A stretch of 64,000 nt of DNA from Mesorhizobium sp. M2D.F.Ca.ET.226.01.1.1. Lineage in GTDB: Bacteria; Pseudomonadota; Alphaproteobacteria; Rhizobiales; Rhizobiaceae. Positions within the stretch are counted from its first letter, which is position 1. The number at the start of each line of letters is the position of its first letter. The stretch spans positions 1 through 64,000 of the forward strand of contig NZ_RZOY02000003.1 of assembly GCF_004022705.2 (NCBI RefSeq). The letters run 5' to 3'. The notes beneath the pieces were generated by a model. That model was not told where the DNA came from. It ran no database searches and saw nothing but the letters and a program-made list of their open reading frames with translations. The translations under genes and the position numbers were made by a program. This document shows positions 42,691-53,909 of the stretch, piece after piece.

Positions 42691-43668
42691 TTATTCAGCC
42701 GCTTCGTCTCTCGCCCCGATCTTGCGCACCAGCGCCGCCGTCGCCAGCATGGCGCCGAGATCGGTGATCATCGGCGCGACATGCATGTTGTAGTCGATCG
42801 GCTGCGTAATATCCGGCAGCTCGAAGAAGTTCTTCGACCGCGGCATCAACAGAAAGCCGTCGCTGCCGCTGAGCGCTACCCGCGCCTGGTCGTAGGGCCA
42901 TGTCTCACGCAGCCAGGCCAGTGCCTGCGCCGTCCGGCCGGTGACCAGCGGCTGCGCCGCCTCGACATTGTCGGTGCGGAATTCATAGGTGGCATCCAAG
43001 TCTTCGACGCCGGATGACAGCTCCTGCATCTTCGAGGCGAACATGCCGCGAAAGAAGTGCGTCACCTTACCGGCCTTGCGCGCCGCAACCAGCGTTCCCG
43101 GGAACGGCTCGATGGTCTCGAAGGCGACGATGACGCCCTTGAAGGCAACCGTCTCGCTCTTGCCCGAGCCTTCCCAGAGCTTCGCCTCGTAAAGCTCGAA
43201 CGGAAAATCCTCATAGCGTCCCGAAATGATGTCGTCGAAGCTCTGCCGGCTGAAGGCGCCGACCGTTTCGCGCGGCATCCTGTCGAAGGAGTTCGGCCGC
43301 ACGCCGTGCTGGTAGCGCACGTCGCGCACGAAGCCGAAGATCATCGGCAGCAGCGTGTCGCGGAAAGATTGCTGCAGCTGCGTCGCCGGCCACAGCGCCC
43401 GGAAATAGACCAGCATCGCGGCGACCATGCCGCCCAGATAGAGAAAGACATGCGGCGTCGAGAGCCATTGTTCGTGGGGATCCGCGGCGGCGTTGAACAG
43501 CCAGGCCACGAGCGCGACGAAGACGACGGCAAGGCCGACGAACACGGGCACCCGCCAGCGCACCTGTCGCTGGGCTGACGCCCGTTTTGCCTCATAGTCC
43601 TCGATGCCGCGCCTGATGCCCGCGATGACCGCTGCGCTCGGCATGAAATCCGCTGCTTCCATGGCCAC
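42691..43668 (-). CDS. DUF3137-type membrane protein
   Basis: 325 residues. Two transmembrane helices near residues 43-62 and 75-95 are followed by a large soluble domain with FDDIISGRYEDFPFELYEA, TVAFKGVIVAFETIEPFPGT, the FEFRTDNVEAA-like turn, and a C-terminal YNMHVAPMITDLGAMLAT. This matches DUF3137 as remembered (proteins annotated as Galanin-like or hypothetical). Function unknown. It is convergent with the DUF2314 gene, only 3 bases apart. Confidence 0.8.
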   Translation of the reverse strand: MAMEAADFMPSAAVIAGIRRGIEDYEAKRASAQRQVRWRVPVFVGLAVVFVALVAWLFNAAADPHEQWLSTPHVFLYLGGMVAAMLVYFRALWPATQLQQSFRDTLLPMIFGFVRDVRYQHGVRPNSFDRMPRETVGAFSRQSFDDIISGRYEDFPFELYEAKLWEGSGKSETVAFKGVIVAFETIEPFPGTLVAARKAGKVTHFFRGMFASKMQELSSGVEDLDATYEFRTDNVEAAQPLVTGRTAQALAWLRETWPYDQARVALSGSDGFLLMPRSKNFFELPDITQPIDYNMHVAPMITDLGAMLATAALVRKIGARDEAAE

Positions 43669-43742
43669 CCCCGGCCGCCGCTGAGATGGGCTATGATAAC
43701 GGCTTTCGCGCGAAAGTCGCCTGCACCGGCGGCAATCGGCGG

Positions 43743-44792
43743 CTAGTTCCCTGAAATCGGGAAAATCGCCTCCAGCCGGGCCGCAAACCGCTGCTTGAGC
43801 ACGCCGTCGAGCGCCTCCGCCGCCGCCAGCCGCTCATGACTGCCCGCTCGCAGCCGCATGAAGAAATGCATCCTGTAGGCGGCGATGGCGCCGCGCGTGG
43901 CGGGATCGGCGCTGAGGTCGACAACGAATATCGAGCCGATGCGCGCCGGCCATGGCAGCCTGGCCAAGGCCGTGCCGAGGAAATCGCCGAGCCCATAGGC
44001 GACGAGGCTGTCGCCGACCCGTTCGACGGGCTGCACGACATGGGCGTGATGCCCGACGATCAGCCCGGCGCCCGTATCCGCCAGCCGCCTCGCCACCGCC
44101 AGCGTCGCCGGCCTCGGAAAATGCCGAAACTCCCAATCCCAATGCGGCACCGCGCAGGTGAGGTCGATATCGGAAGCAGCCTCGCGCGGCCAATCGGCGG
44201 CACACATGGAGATGCGTTCCTCAAAGGGCGCGGCGGCGGTGTTGCGCCAGAACGTGAAGGCAGCAAAACCGATCGTCAGCGATCCGGCGGCATGGCGCCG
44301 GACAGGTCCGCCGGCAACCGTGCCGATGGTGCGAATTCCAAGCCGGTCGAGCGCCGCGACCGTCTCCTCGAAACCGACGATCCCCTGATCGAGCACATGG
44401 TTGTTGGCCAAGGACAGCACGAGCCTGTCGCGCGCGATGCCGGCGGCAGCAAGCGCGTCCGCGAGAAAGCGCTCGCTCATCGCATGGTGTGTGCCGAGCC
44501 AAGTGCCAACCAGCGCGCGCGGACGTTCAACGATCGGGCTTTCGCAATTGCCGACCACGAGGTCGGCGGAGGAGAGCAGCGCGGCGATCGCCGGATCACA
44601 CTCCGGTGCATCGCGGTTGGCGACCGCCGAAATGTCGCCGACGAACGCCAGCCGCACCGTCCGCATCGGCGGCGGATCGATCAACGTCGCCGCCGGCGCC
44701 TCAAAAGCGCTTCGGTCGCCACTAAGCGACGGTCTCAGCAGGCGCGGCAGCCAGGACAGCTTGTAGGAAAGCGGATAATTCGACACGGGCAC
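43743..44792 (-). CDS. CapA-family metallophosphatase-fold protein
   Basis: About 349 residues if started at GTG 44792. The CapA/poly-gamma-glutamate synthesis domain begins at RTVRLAFVGDISA, with LVVGNCESPIVE, LSLANNHVLDQG, GIRTIGTVAGG, HWDWEFRHFP and GLIVGHHAHVVQPVE, which are the metal-binding Asp, Asn and His motifs of this calcineurin-like family. It may participate in surface polymer synthesis or cleavage. The start is uncertain: GTG 44792 has AGAGGG upstream, and an ATG (MRTVRL) lies about 45 codons further in. The frame remains open upstream into the divergent gene. Confidence 0.85.
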   Translation of the reverse strand: MPVSNYPLSYKLSWLPRLLRPSLSGDRSAFEAPAATLIDPPPMRTVRLAFVGDISAVANRDAPECDPAIAALLSSADLVVGNCESPIVERPRALVGTWLGTHHAMSERFLADALAAAGIARDRLVLSLANNHVLDQGIVGFEETVAALDRLGIRTIGTVAGGPVRRHAAGSLTIGFAAFTFWRNTAAAPFEERISMCAADWPREAASDIDLTCAVPHWDWEFRHFPRPATLAVARRLADTGAGLIVGHHAHVVQPVERVGDSLVAYGLGDFLGTALARLPWPARIGSIFVVDLSADPATRGAIAAYRMHFFMRLRAGSHERLAAAEALDGVLKQRFAARLEAIFPISGN

Positions 44793-44943
44793 GTCCAGTT
44801 TCGCCCTCTGTAGACCGTCTGCCCGGCCGGTTGAAGCCGGGCGCCGTTGCGAAAGTGCGCTCGCCGGTCGGCACGGACTGGGAGGGACGCCTTGAGCCAA
44901 ATATGTGTATGCTCGCGACATGACGCAGTGGAGGGCGATGACG

Positions 44944-46194
44944 ATGCGTAGAGCGATCCTTGTAGCAGCCTTGTTTGCATTTCTGCCTGCGTCCTTCGCC
45001 TGGGCGGAGATGCCGGAAGCAGCCAAGACAATGTTCGAGGCCAGGAGCGTGAGCGAACGCAACGCGGCGCTGTCGACGCTGGAGACGGCAGCAGCCAAGG
45101 ACCCGGCATCGGCCTATGCCGCCGGCGCCGGCGAATTCTTCACCGCCCTGGAGCTGCTGGCCGGCGGTCTGCATCGCCACGGTTTCGAAAGCCCGAAATC
45201 CTTCATGCTGCCACTGATGCAGTTGCCTGTGCCGGACAACCCCAACCCGCAACCGCTGACCTACGATGAGTTCCGTGCCATCCTCGTCGCCTTCCGCGAC
45301 CGGCTGGAAAAATCCGCCGCAACGCTGGATTCCGTGCCGAACGATGCCGAGATCGGCATGGTGATCGACCTTACCCGCGTCGGCATCGATCTCAACGAGG
45401 ATGGCAATATAGCGCCCGACGAGAGCATCGCCGCGATCATGGCCTCGCTCGCCCACGGCAGCATCGACACCAGCAACACCGCGCCTTCGCTGACCTTCCG
45501 CTTCGACCGCGCCGACGGTTTTTGGCTGCAAGGCTATGCCGAGTTCTTGATGGCGCAGGCCGATTTCTGGCTGGCGCATGATTTCAGGGCCATGTTCGAC
45601 GGCTCCTTCCACATGCTGTTCCCGCGCGCCAAGCTGCCCTTGCAGGATGCGCTGGTGCCGCCGGATGGCGGCATGAGCGGCAACATCTTCACCTCGGAAT
45701 GGCGCTTCGCCGACTTCGTCTCGCTGGTGCATCTCGTCAACTGGCCGGTGGTCGAGCCGGAGCGCAGGCAGGCCGCGCGCCGCCATCTGCTGGAGATGAT
45801 CCGGCTGTCGCGCGAGGACTGGAAAGCGATCCTGGCCGAGACCGACAATGACCGCGAGTGGCTGCCGGGCCCGCAGCAGAAAGGCTCCAATCCCCTCACC
45901 GGCCTGGAGGTCGGCCAGGAGCAGGTGACCGCCTGGCTCGCCACACTGACCATGGCCGAGGACCTTCTCGAAGGCCGCGTGCTGCTGCCGCATTTCCGCA
46001 TCACCGGCAAGGGCATCAACATGAAACGTTTCTTCGATGAGCCGAAACCCTTCGACCTCGTCCTGTCGATCACCGGCCCCGGCATCGCGCCTTATCTCGA
46101 AAGCGGCAGGATCCTCACCAGCGACGATTTCGGCCAGATCCGGCGCGAGTTCGGCGGCGCCGGCTTTTTCACGTTCGCGCTATGGTTCAATTGA
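44944..46194 (+). CDS. Periplasmic protein with a single EF-hand-like loop, family not recognised
   Basis: 416 residues. The signal peptide is MRRAILVAALFAFLPASFAWA. A helical body follows, and near residue 155 the loop DLNEDGNIAPDE has Asp/Asn at positions 1, 3, 5 and 7, hydrophobic Ile at 8 and Glu at 12, a textbook EF-hand calcium ligand set. The C-terminal part is conserved-looking (WRFADFVSLVHLVNWPVVEP, RITGKGINMKRFF, FGGAGFFTFALWF). The start at 44944 gives nine bases from GGAGG; an ATG two codons upstream is possible. It is probably soluble in the periplasm. I do not recognise the family. Confidence 0.72.
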   Translation: MRRAILVAALFAFLPASFAWAEMPEAAKTMFEARSVSERNAALSTLETAAAKDPASAYAAGAGEFFTALELLAGGLHRHGFESPKSFMLPLMQLPVPDNPNPQPLTYDEFRAILVAFRDRLEKSAATLDSVPNDAEIGMVIDLTRVGIDLNEDGNIAPDESIAAIMASLAHGSIDTSNTAPSLTFRFDRADGFWLQGYAEFLMAQADFWLAHDFRAMFDGSFHMLFPRAKLPLQDALVPPDGGMSGNIFTSEWRFADFVSLVHLVNWPVVEPERRQAARRHLLEMIRLSREDWKAILAETDNDREWLPGPQQKGSNPLTGLEVGQEQVTAWLATLTMAEDLLEGRVLLPHFRITGKGINMKRFFDEPKPFDLVLSITGPGIAPYLESGRILTSDDFGQIRREFGGAGFFTFALWFN

Positions 46195-46200
46195 GTCCTG

Positions 46201-46367
46201 GGTTCCTCGCTCCATGAAATGGGGGAGAGGTGGCTCGGCGAAGCCGACACGGGAGCACCGATTCGGGCGGCGAAAGTGCCTCGAAGAGAAGGGCTTCCGC
46301 CTTGCAAATCCCCCCTCTCCGTCCGCTCCGCGGACACCTCTCCCCGCCTCTGGCGGGGCGAGGAACC
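46201..46367. repeat. Palindromic intergenic repeat upstream of uvrB
   Basis: Nested inverted arms: GGTTCCTCGC (46201-46210) with GCGAGGAACC (46358-46367), and GGGGGAGAGGTG (46221-46232) with CACCTCTCCCC (46335-46345). The centre includes a GCTCGGCGAAGCCGAC hairpin. It fills most of the 305-base gap before uvrB. It differs in sequence from the 158/19972 family. Confidence 0.7.
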
Positions 46368-46499
46368 TGGTCGGCGTTAGCCTCTCCCACCGGATCATGA
46401 CGCCTCTCCTGACAGCCTTCTGTCAGCAGCGTCCGCGCTCGCGCAGCGCCTATTCACTCGCCCCTTTCCATTTCGGCCGAGTCCACCCATATTCGCCCC

Positions 46500-49595
<3,096 letters not shown>

Positions 49596-49638
49596 CACGC
49601 TGTTGCAGATATATTCGAACGGCATCTAGACTGGCCAG

Positions 49639-49974
49639 ATGGTCGTTGTTCGCAGACTTCAGGAAGACGAATTCAAAGCCTGTTTCGCAGAGCCTATCCA
49701 GGACGTTACTTCCACCGCGGAGGCAGCTGTCGACATTTGGCCATATGTCGAGGCGCTGGACTTGGATGAAATCCGTCTGCCCTATTTGAACGACGTCCAC
49801 TATGTTTATCGGGACGCGTTAAGCCGGTTCGATCAGGTTTTGATCGGCACCGGTCGCTTCAACATGCTTTTGGTCATCGTCGTCGATCTCGGCAAAGTGG
49901 CGGTGTTCGGGCATTTCCTATTGGACTTGAACAAAGAGTACGAAGTGAGCGGTGGCCATTTGAGGTCCGTTTGA
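49639..49974 (+). CDS. Hypothetical small protein
   Basis: 111 residues starting ATG 49639. Mixed alpha-beta composition (VRRLQEDEFKACFAEPIQDV; DEIRLPYLNDVHYVYRD; DQVLIGTGRFNMLLVIVVDL). The ending FGHFLLDLNKEYEVSGGH looks like a folded domain. No family recognised. Codon use is less GC-biased than in the neighbours, so it may be a later arrival. The 285 bases that follow up to the ABC-F gene show nothing else. Confidence 0.6.
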   Translation: MVVVRRLQEDEFKACFAEPIQDVTSTAEAAVDIWPYVEALDLDEIRLPYLNDVHYVYRDALSRFDQVLIGTGRFNMLLVIVVDLGKVAVFGHFLLDLNKEYEVSGGHLRSV

Positions 49975-50259
49975 CCTGCAGCCTGCCGCCCCCTTGCCAC
50001 GGGCCCCTCCCCCGGTGTACCCAATCTCCCAACTCGAACATCTGGAAAGGAGGGCTGCGTGTTTATCGATCACCATCGTCAGCGTGGCCCGATTTGCGCC
50101 CTGCGAGCTTGCTTGCAGGGCTGACCGGACGGTCCGGGTTTTTCCCGTCTCGATTTTTGGTCTGCCCCTTCGTGGTGCCGCTGAGCCTGGCCTGATGGCC
50201 TGCCGGCGCGCCGTCAAAGTGCATCAGCCGGACTTTCCGGCAAGACCAGAGAAATCGAC

Positions 50260-51786
50260 ATGGCCTTGATCAGCCTCAAATCCCTCGGCGTCATCATGAG
50301 TGCGCCGCTCTTCTCCAACCTCGACCTTACCATCGCCGCCGGCGACCGGCTCGGCATCGTCGCGGCCAATGGCCGGGGCAAATCCACACTTCTCAAATGT
50401 CTGGCGGGTGCGTTCGAACCCACCGCGGGCGACATCACCCGCTCGCGCGGCCTGCTCGTCGGCCATGTCGCGCAATCCGTTCCCGACGCTCTGCTCGATC
50501 GCAGCTTCCATGACGTCGTCGCTGATGCCTTGCCGGCCGAGCAGCGCGACAGCGAGGTCTGGCGCATCGACGTGGTGCTGGATTCGCTCGACGTGCCGGA
50601 AGACATGCGCAGCCGGCCGATGCGCGGCTTGAGCGGCGGCTGGCAGCGGCTGGCGCTGGTCGCCCGCGTCTGGGTCACCGATCCGGACGTACTCCTGCTC
50701 GACGAGCCGACCAATCATCTCGACCTGGCCAAGATCGGCCAGTTGGAAAGCTGGCTCAACGCGCTGCCGCGCGAGGTGCCGGTGATCGTCGCCAGCCACG
50801 ATCGCGCCTTCCTCGACGCTGTCACCAATCGCACGCTGTTCCTGCGCCCTGAACAATCGCCGGTGTTCGCATTGCCCTACTCGCGCGCCAGGCAGGCGCT
50901 CGACGAACTCGATGCCTCCATGGCGCGCAAGTTCGAGCGCGACATGAAGATTGCTCAGCAGCTGCGAAAGCAGGCCGCCAAGCTCAACAACATCGGCATC
51001 AATTCCGGCAGTGACCTTTTGACGGTGAAAACCAAGCAGCTCAAGGAGCGGGCGGAGAAGCTGGAAGATGCCGCCGTCGCGGCGCATCGCGAGCGCTCGG
51101 CCGGCGCGATCAGGCTCGCAAACCGCGGCACCCACGCCAAGGTGCTGATTACGCTGGAGGACGCCACAGTCGAAACGCCCGACGGCGCGCTGCTGTTCAA
51201 GACCGGTAAGCGCCATATCTGCCAGGACGATCGCATCGTGCTGCTTGGCCGCAATGGCGTCGGCAAGACGCGCTTCATCGCCATGATCCGCAACGCCATC
51301 GCCGAACCAGGCTCTGCCGCGAACATCAAGGTGACGCCGTCGACCGTGCCCGGCTACAGCGATCAGGCGCTGTCGGGTATCGATGGCAGCGACACGCCGC
51401 TGGCGATGATCTCGCGCCGCTTTGAGGTCGGCGAGCAGCGCGCCCGCTCGCTGCTGGCCGGTGCCGGTGTCGCGATCGAGATGCAGGAGCGGAAGATCGG
51501 CCTTCTGTCCGGCGGGCAGAAGTCGAGGCTGATGATGCTGGTGCTCAGGCTCGTCCATCCCAATTTCTATCTGCTCGACGAACCGACCAACCATCTCGAC
51601 ATCGACGGCCAGGAAGCGCTGGAGGAGGAACTGCTGAAGCATGAGGCGAGCTGCCTACTCGCCTCGCACGACCGCTCCTTCATCCGCGCGGTCGGCAACC
51701 GCTTCTGGCTGATCGAGAAGCGGCGGCTGACCGAGGTCGATGACCCGGAGGCGTTCTTCCGCGAAGTGGCCGAAACGCCCAGCTGA
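50260..51786 (+). CDS. ABC-F family ATP-binding protein
   Basis: 508 residues with two fused ABC ATPase domains and no membrane region. Domain 1 (about 1-215) has P-loop AANGRGKST, signature LSGGWQR and Walker B LLLDEPTNHLD. The linker (about 215-290) is charged and helical. Domain 2 (about 295-500) has LLGRNGVGKTR, LSGGQKSR and FYLLDEPTNHLD. ABC-F proteins act on ribosomes, in translation rescue or antibiotic protection. Both P-loops deviate slightly: AANG in place of GPNG, and GKTR rather than GKST. No antibiotic-resistance context is present. Confidence 0.9.
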   Translation: MALISLKSLGVIMSAPLFSNLDLTIAAGDRLGIVAANGRGKSTLLKCLAGAFEPTAGDITRSRGLLVGHVAQSVPDALLDRSFHDVVADALPAEQRDSEVWRIDVVLDSLDVPEDMRSRPMRGLSGGWQRLALVARVWVTDPDVLLLDEPTNHLDLAKIGQLESWLNALPREVPVIVASHDRAFLDAVTNRTLFLRPEQSPVFALPYSRARQALDELDASMARKFERDMKIAQQLRKQAAKLNNIGINSGSDLLTVKTKQLKERAEKLEDAAVAAHRERSAGAIRLANRGTHAKVLITLEDATVETPDGALLFKTGKRHICQDDRIVLLGRNGVGKTRFIAMIRNAIAEPGSAANIKVTPSTVPGYSDQALSGIDGSDTPLAMISRRFEVGEQRARSLLAGAGVAIEMQERKIGLLSGGQKSRLMMLVLRLVHPNFYLLDEPTNHLDIDGQEALEEELLKHEASCLLASHDRSFIRAVGNRFWLIEKRRLTEVDDPEAFFREVAETPS

Positions 51787-51800
51787 GAGACGCTCCATCC

Positions 51801-51834
51801 GCCGGGCCGGCATTTGAAGTAACGCCGGCCCGGC
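51801..51834. terminator. Perfect 11-bp GC hairpin after the ABC-F gene
   Basis: GCCGGGCCGGC (51801-51811) pairs perfectly with GCCGGCCCGGC (51824-51834) across a 12-base loop, 14 bases after the stop. There is no T-run, so it may be a processing or pausing hairpin rather than a true intrinsic terminator. Confidence 0.5.
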
Positions 51835-51918
51835 AAATAGTGTTCTCGGCCCGACATTACTTTTCGATCTGCTAAAAAAGGAGCATGCTGAGCTGTTTAG
51901 CCATGGAGGGAATGGGCC

Positions 51919-52308
51919 ATGCGTGCAGTGGAAATCGTCAGCAATCTCTACAAGGCCTATGCGGACCGCGACATCGAGGGGGCGCTGTCGCGGTGTTCCG
52001 AGGATGTCGTGTTCCGCTGGATCGCCGATCCCCGGCAATCCCGTCACGCCGGCACCGCACATGGCAAGCAGGAATTCCTCTCCAGGCTGCTGGCGCTCGA
52101 CGACGACTTCGAATATCGGCACTTCGTCCCGGTCGACATCGTCGATGGCGGCGACAAGGTCGCCGCGAAGGTCGAAATCCACATGACACGCCGCGCCACC
52201 GGTCAGGAGTTCGTCATGCGCACCGCCAATTTCTGGACGGTTCGCGACGGCCAGATCGTCGAGATGGTGGAATATTACGACACCGCTCTGGCTGCATCGG
52301 TGTTCTAA
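51919..52308 (+). CDS. SnoaL-like / NTF2-fold protein
   Basis: 129 residues. Typical cone fold: VEIVSNLYKAYADRDIEGAL, the DVVFRWIAD strand, GKQEFLSRLLAL, and the closing ANFWTVRDGQIVEMVEYYDTA with the conserved Asp-Gly-Gln turn and Tyr-Tyr-Asp. It could be a small-molecule isomerase, hydratase or stress protein; members are too diverse to specify. GGAGGG eight bases upstream supports the ATG at 51919. A monocistronic gene. Confidence 0.88.
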   Translation: MRAVEIVSNLYKAYADRDIEGALSRCSEDVVFRWIADPRQSRHAGTAHGKQEFLSRLLALDDDFEYRHFVPVDIVDGGDKVAAKVEIHMTRRATGQEFVMRTANFWTVRDGQIVEMVEYYDTALAASVF

Positions 52309-52398
52309 AAAAATCAGGCGATCTGTCGGATCGTCGATTGCCGCCTCGTCCTTGGGATGCCGACACGATGATGCCGGCATCAACCAGGGAGAACAATC

Positions 52399-52581
52399 AT
52401 GTCGGTACTGTCGTCCATCGGCCGCCTCGCCAACCGCTATGCCGAGGCGCGCGCTCGTCACCGCAGCGAGCGCATCCTGCTCTCGCTGCCTGCGGAGCTG
52501 CGCAAGGACATCGGCTTTCCGGAGATATTCGAAACGCGCGAAAGCCGCCGCGACACCACCTTCTCGGCGAAGGTCATATAA
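52399..52581 (+). CDS. Small DUF1127-like protein
   Basis: 60 residues. The sequence has basic helical N-terminal half (SIGRLANRYAEARARHRSER) and the pattern LPAELRKDIGFPE, which is the hallmark of DUF1127 proteins, whose central motif is L..L....L.DIG. In rhizobia, small DUF1127 proteins have been tied to RNA binding and phosphate or carbon control. GGGAGAA upstream of the ATG. It is followed directly by a 24-bp tandem duplication. Confidence 0.78.
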   Translation: MSVLSSIGRLANRYAEARARHRSERILLSLPAELRKDIGFPEIFETRESRRDTTFSAKVI

Positions 52582-52615
52582 AATGATGCTTTCAACGCGA
52601 TTGTCTTGCGGCCGC

Positions 52616-52663
52616 GCGGCTGCAAGGCAAGGCGCCTAAGCGGCTGCAAGGCAAGGCGCCTAA
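52616..52663. repeat. Exact 24-bp tandem duplication
   Basis: A 24-base unit beginning GCGGCTGCAAGGCAAGGCGC and ending CTAA is present twice back-to-back (52616-52639, 52640-52663) after the DUF1127-like gene. Being exact, it is probably recent and may vary between strains. Confidence 0.9.
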
Positions 52664-52753
52664 AAAGAATTTCTGGAGGCGTGTAGGATCGCCGCCGGTT
52701 CGTCCGTCCTTGGGCCGCAAGCTAGGTCAAACCCCGTGAAGAGGAACACGAAT

Positions 52754-53170
52754 ATGAACGATCAGACCCCGCCCCGCGCCAAGGTTCTCGGCGGATTGAC
52801 GCCCTACCTTCAGGTCGACGGCGCCATCAAGGCCGCCGAATTCTACAAGAAGGCTTTTGGCGCGGAGGAAGTGTTCGCCTATCCGCCGGACGACAAGGGC
52901 CGCACGATGCACATCCATCTCTACGTCAACGGCTCGACGCTGATGCTGGGCGACGCCTATCCGGAACACGGCCACCCGCATCAGGCGGCCCAAGGCTATA
53001 CTCTGCAGCTCCATCTCGGCAGCGACGACATCGATGCCTGGTGGCAGCGCGCGGTCGATGCCGGCTGCGAGATCGTCACCCCGCTGCAGGTGATGTTCTG
53101 GGGCGACCGCTGGGGCCAGGTGAAGGATCCCTTCGGCATCGCCTGGGCGATGAACGCGCCGGTGAACTGA
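52754..53170 (+). CDS. VOC/PhnB-like metal-dependent glyoxalase-fold protein
   Basis: 138 residues. GLTPYLQVDGAIKAAEFYKKAFGAEE (about 14-39) and MHIHLYVNGSTLMLGDAYPEHG form the first half; WWQRAVDAGCEIVTPLQVMFWGDRWGQVKDPFGIAWAM is the PhnB-type second half. Function unknown. The start at 52754 (MNDQTPPRAKV) is used; an in-frame GTG at 52736 would add six residues. Confidence 0.88.
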   Translation: MNDQTPPRAKVLGGLTPYLQVDGAIKAAEFYKKAFGAEEVFAYPPDDKGRTMHIHLYVNGSTLMLGDAYPEHGHPHQAAQGYTLQLHLGSDDIDAWWQRAVDAGCEIVTPLQVMFWGDRWGQVKDPFGIAWAMNAPVN

Positions 53171-53273
53171 ATTTCCTAGCGAGCAGGCGTCGCCTAGATG
53201 GATGACGCGCTCACCCCGCTCCGGGTCGTTCCCCCGCCGACCCGGAGCTCGTTTTCAGCAACGGAGTTGAGTC

Positions 53274-53627
53274 ATGTCCTATGTCGATGGTTTCGTGATT
53301 GCCGTGCCGAAGGCAAATCTCGATGACTACAAGAAGCTGGCCAACACCGCAGGCCCGATATGGATGGAGCACCGCGCGCTCTCCTATGTCGAATGCGTCG
53401 GCGACGACGTGCCCTTTGGTGAGCTGACATCGTTTCCGCGCGCCGTGCAGGCCAAGGACGACGAGATCGTCATCTTCGCCTGGGTCGTTTACCAGTCCAG
53501 ACAGAGCCGCGACGCCGTCATGGCCAAGGTGATGGCCGATGAGCGTCTCAAGATGGACTGGTCTGCCATGCCGTTCGACGGCAAGCGCATGATCTTCGGC
53601 GGATTCCAGCCATTTATCGAGCTTTGA
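53274..53627 (+). CDS. DUF1428 (YbaA-type) protein
   Basis: 117 residues. MSYVDGFVIAVPKANLDDYK, the central ALSYVECVGDDVPFGELTSF, and the closing KMDWSAMPFDGKRMIFGGF match the DUF1428 consensus almost throughout. It is a small ferredoxin-like fold protein of unknown function that often sits beside VOC proteins, as here (103 bases apart), so the two may be co-transcribed. Confidence 0.9.
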   Translation: MSYVDGFVIAVPKANLDDYKKLANTAGPIWMEHRALSYVECVGDDVPFGELTSFPRAVQAKDDEIVIFAWVVYQSRQSRDAVMAKVMADERLKMDWSAMPFDGKRMIFGGFQPFIEL

Positions 53628-53731
53628 GGAACTGACGGAACGCCAGCTTGGTTGGCCGCAATCCCTTGCGATTGGCCGATACGCCCGTCAGGTCGTCATC
53701 CAAGGGCGGAGCAAGGGGGAAAGCGACGCGG

Positions 53732-53849
53732 CGCAGACCCGAGGATCCATTCCGCTACCTATGAGCGTTGCAGCGGTGCAGAACTATCTCTGTTCTTGCG
53801 CCGCCTTTGCCCTTCGCGCGAAGTCACGAAATGGATCCTCGGGTCTGCG
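53732..53849. repeat. Inverted repeat with perfect 20-bp arms
   Basis: CGCAGACCCGAGGATCCATT (53732-53751) is the exact reverse complement of 53830-53849. A 78-base centre lies between them. The arms carry a BamHI-like GGATCC core. It lies between the convergent DUF1428 and sulfotransferase genes in a 282-base gap with no other content and looks like a small non-autonomous mobile or processing element. Confidence 0.85.
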
Positions 53850-53909
53850 CGTCCGCTTCGCCCGTGGATGACGAAGTTCGGGCGCTTCGACCAATCGGCG
53901 AACGGCGTG

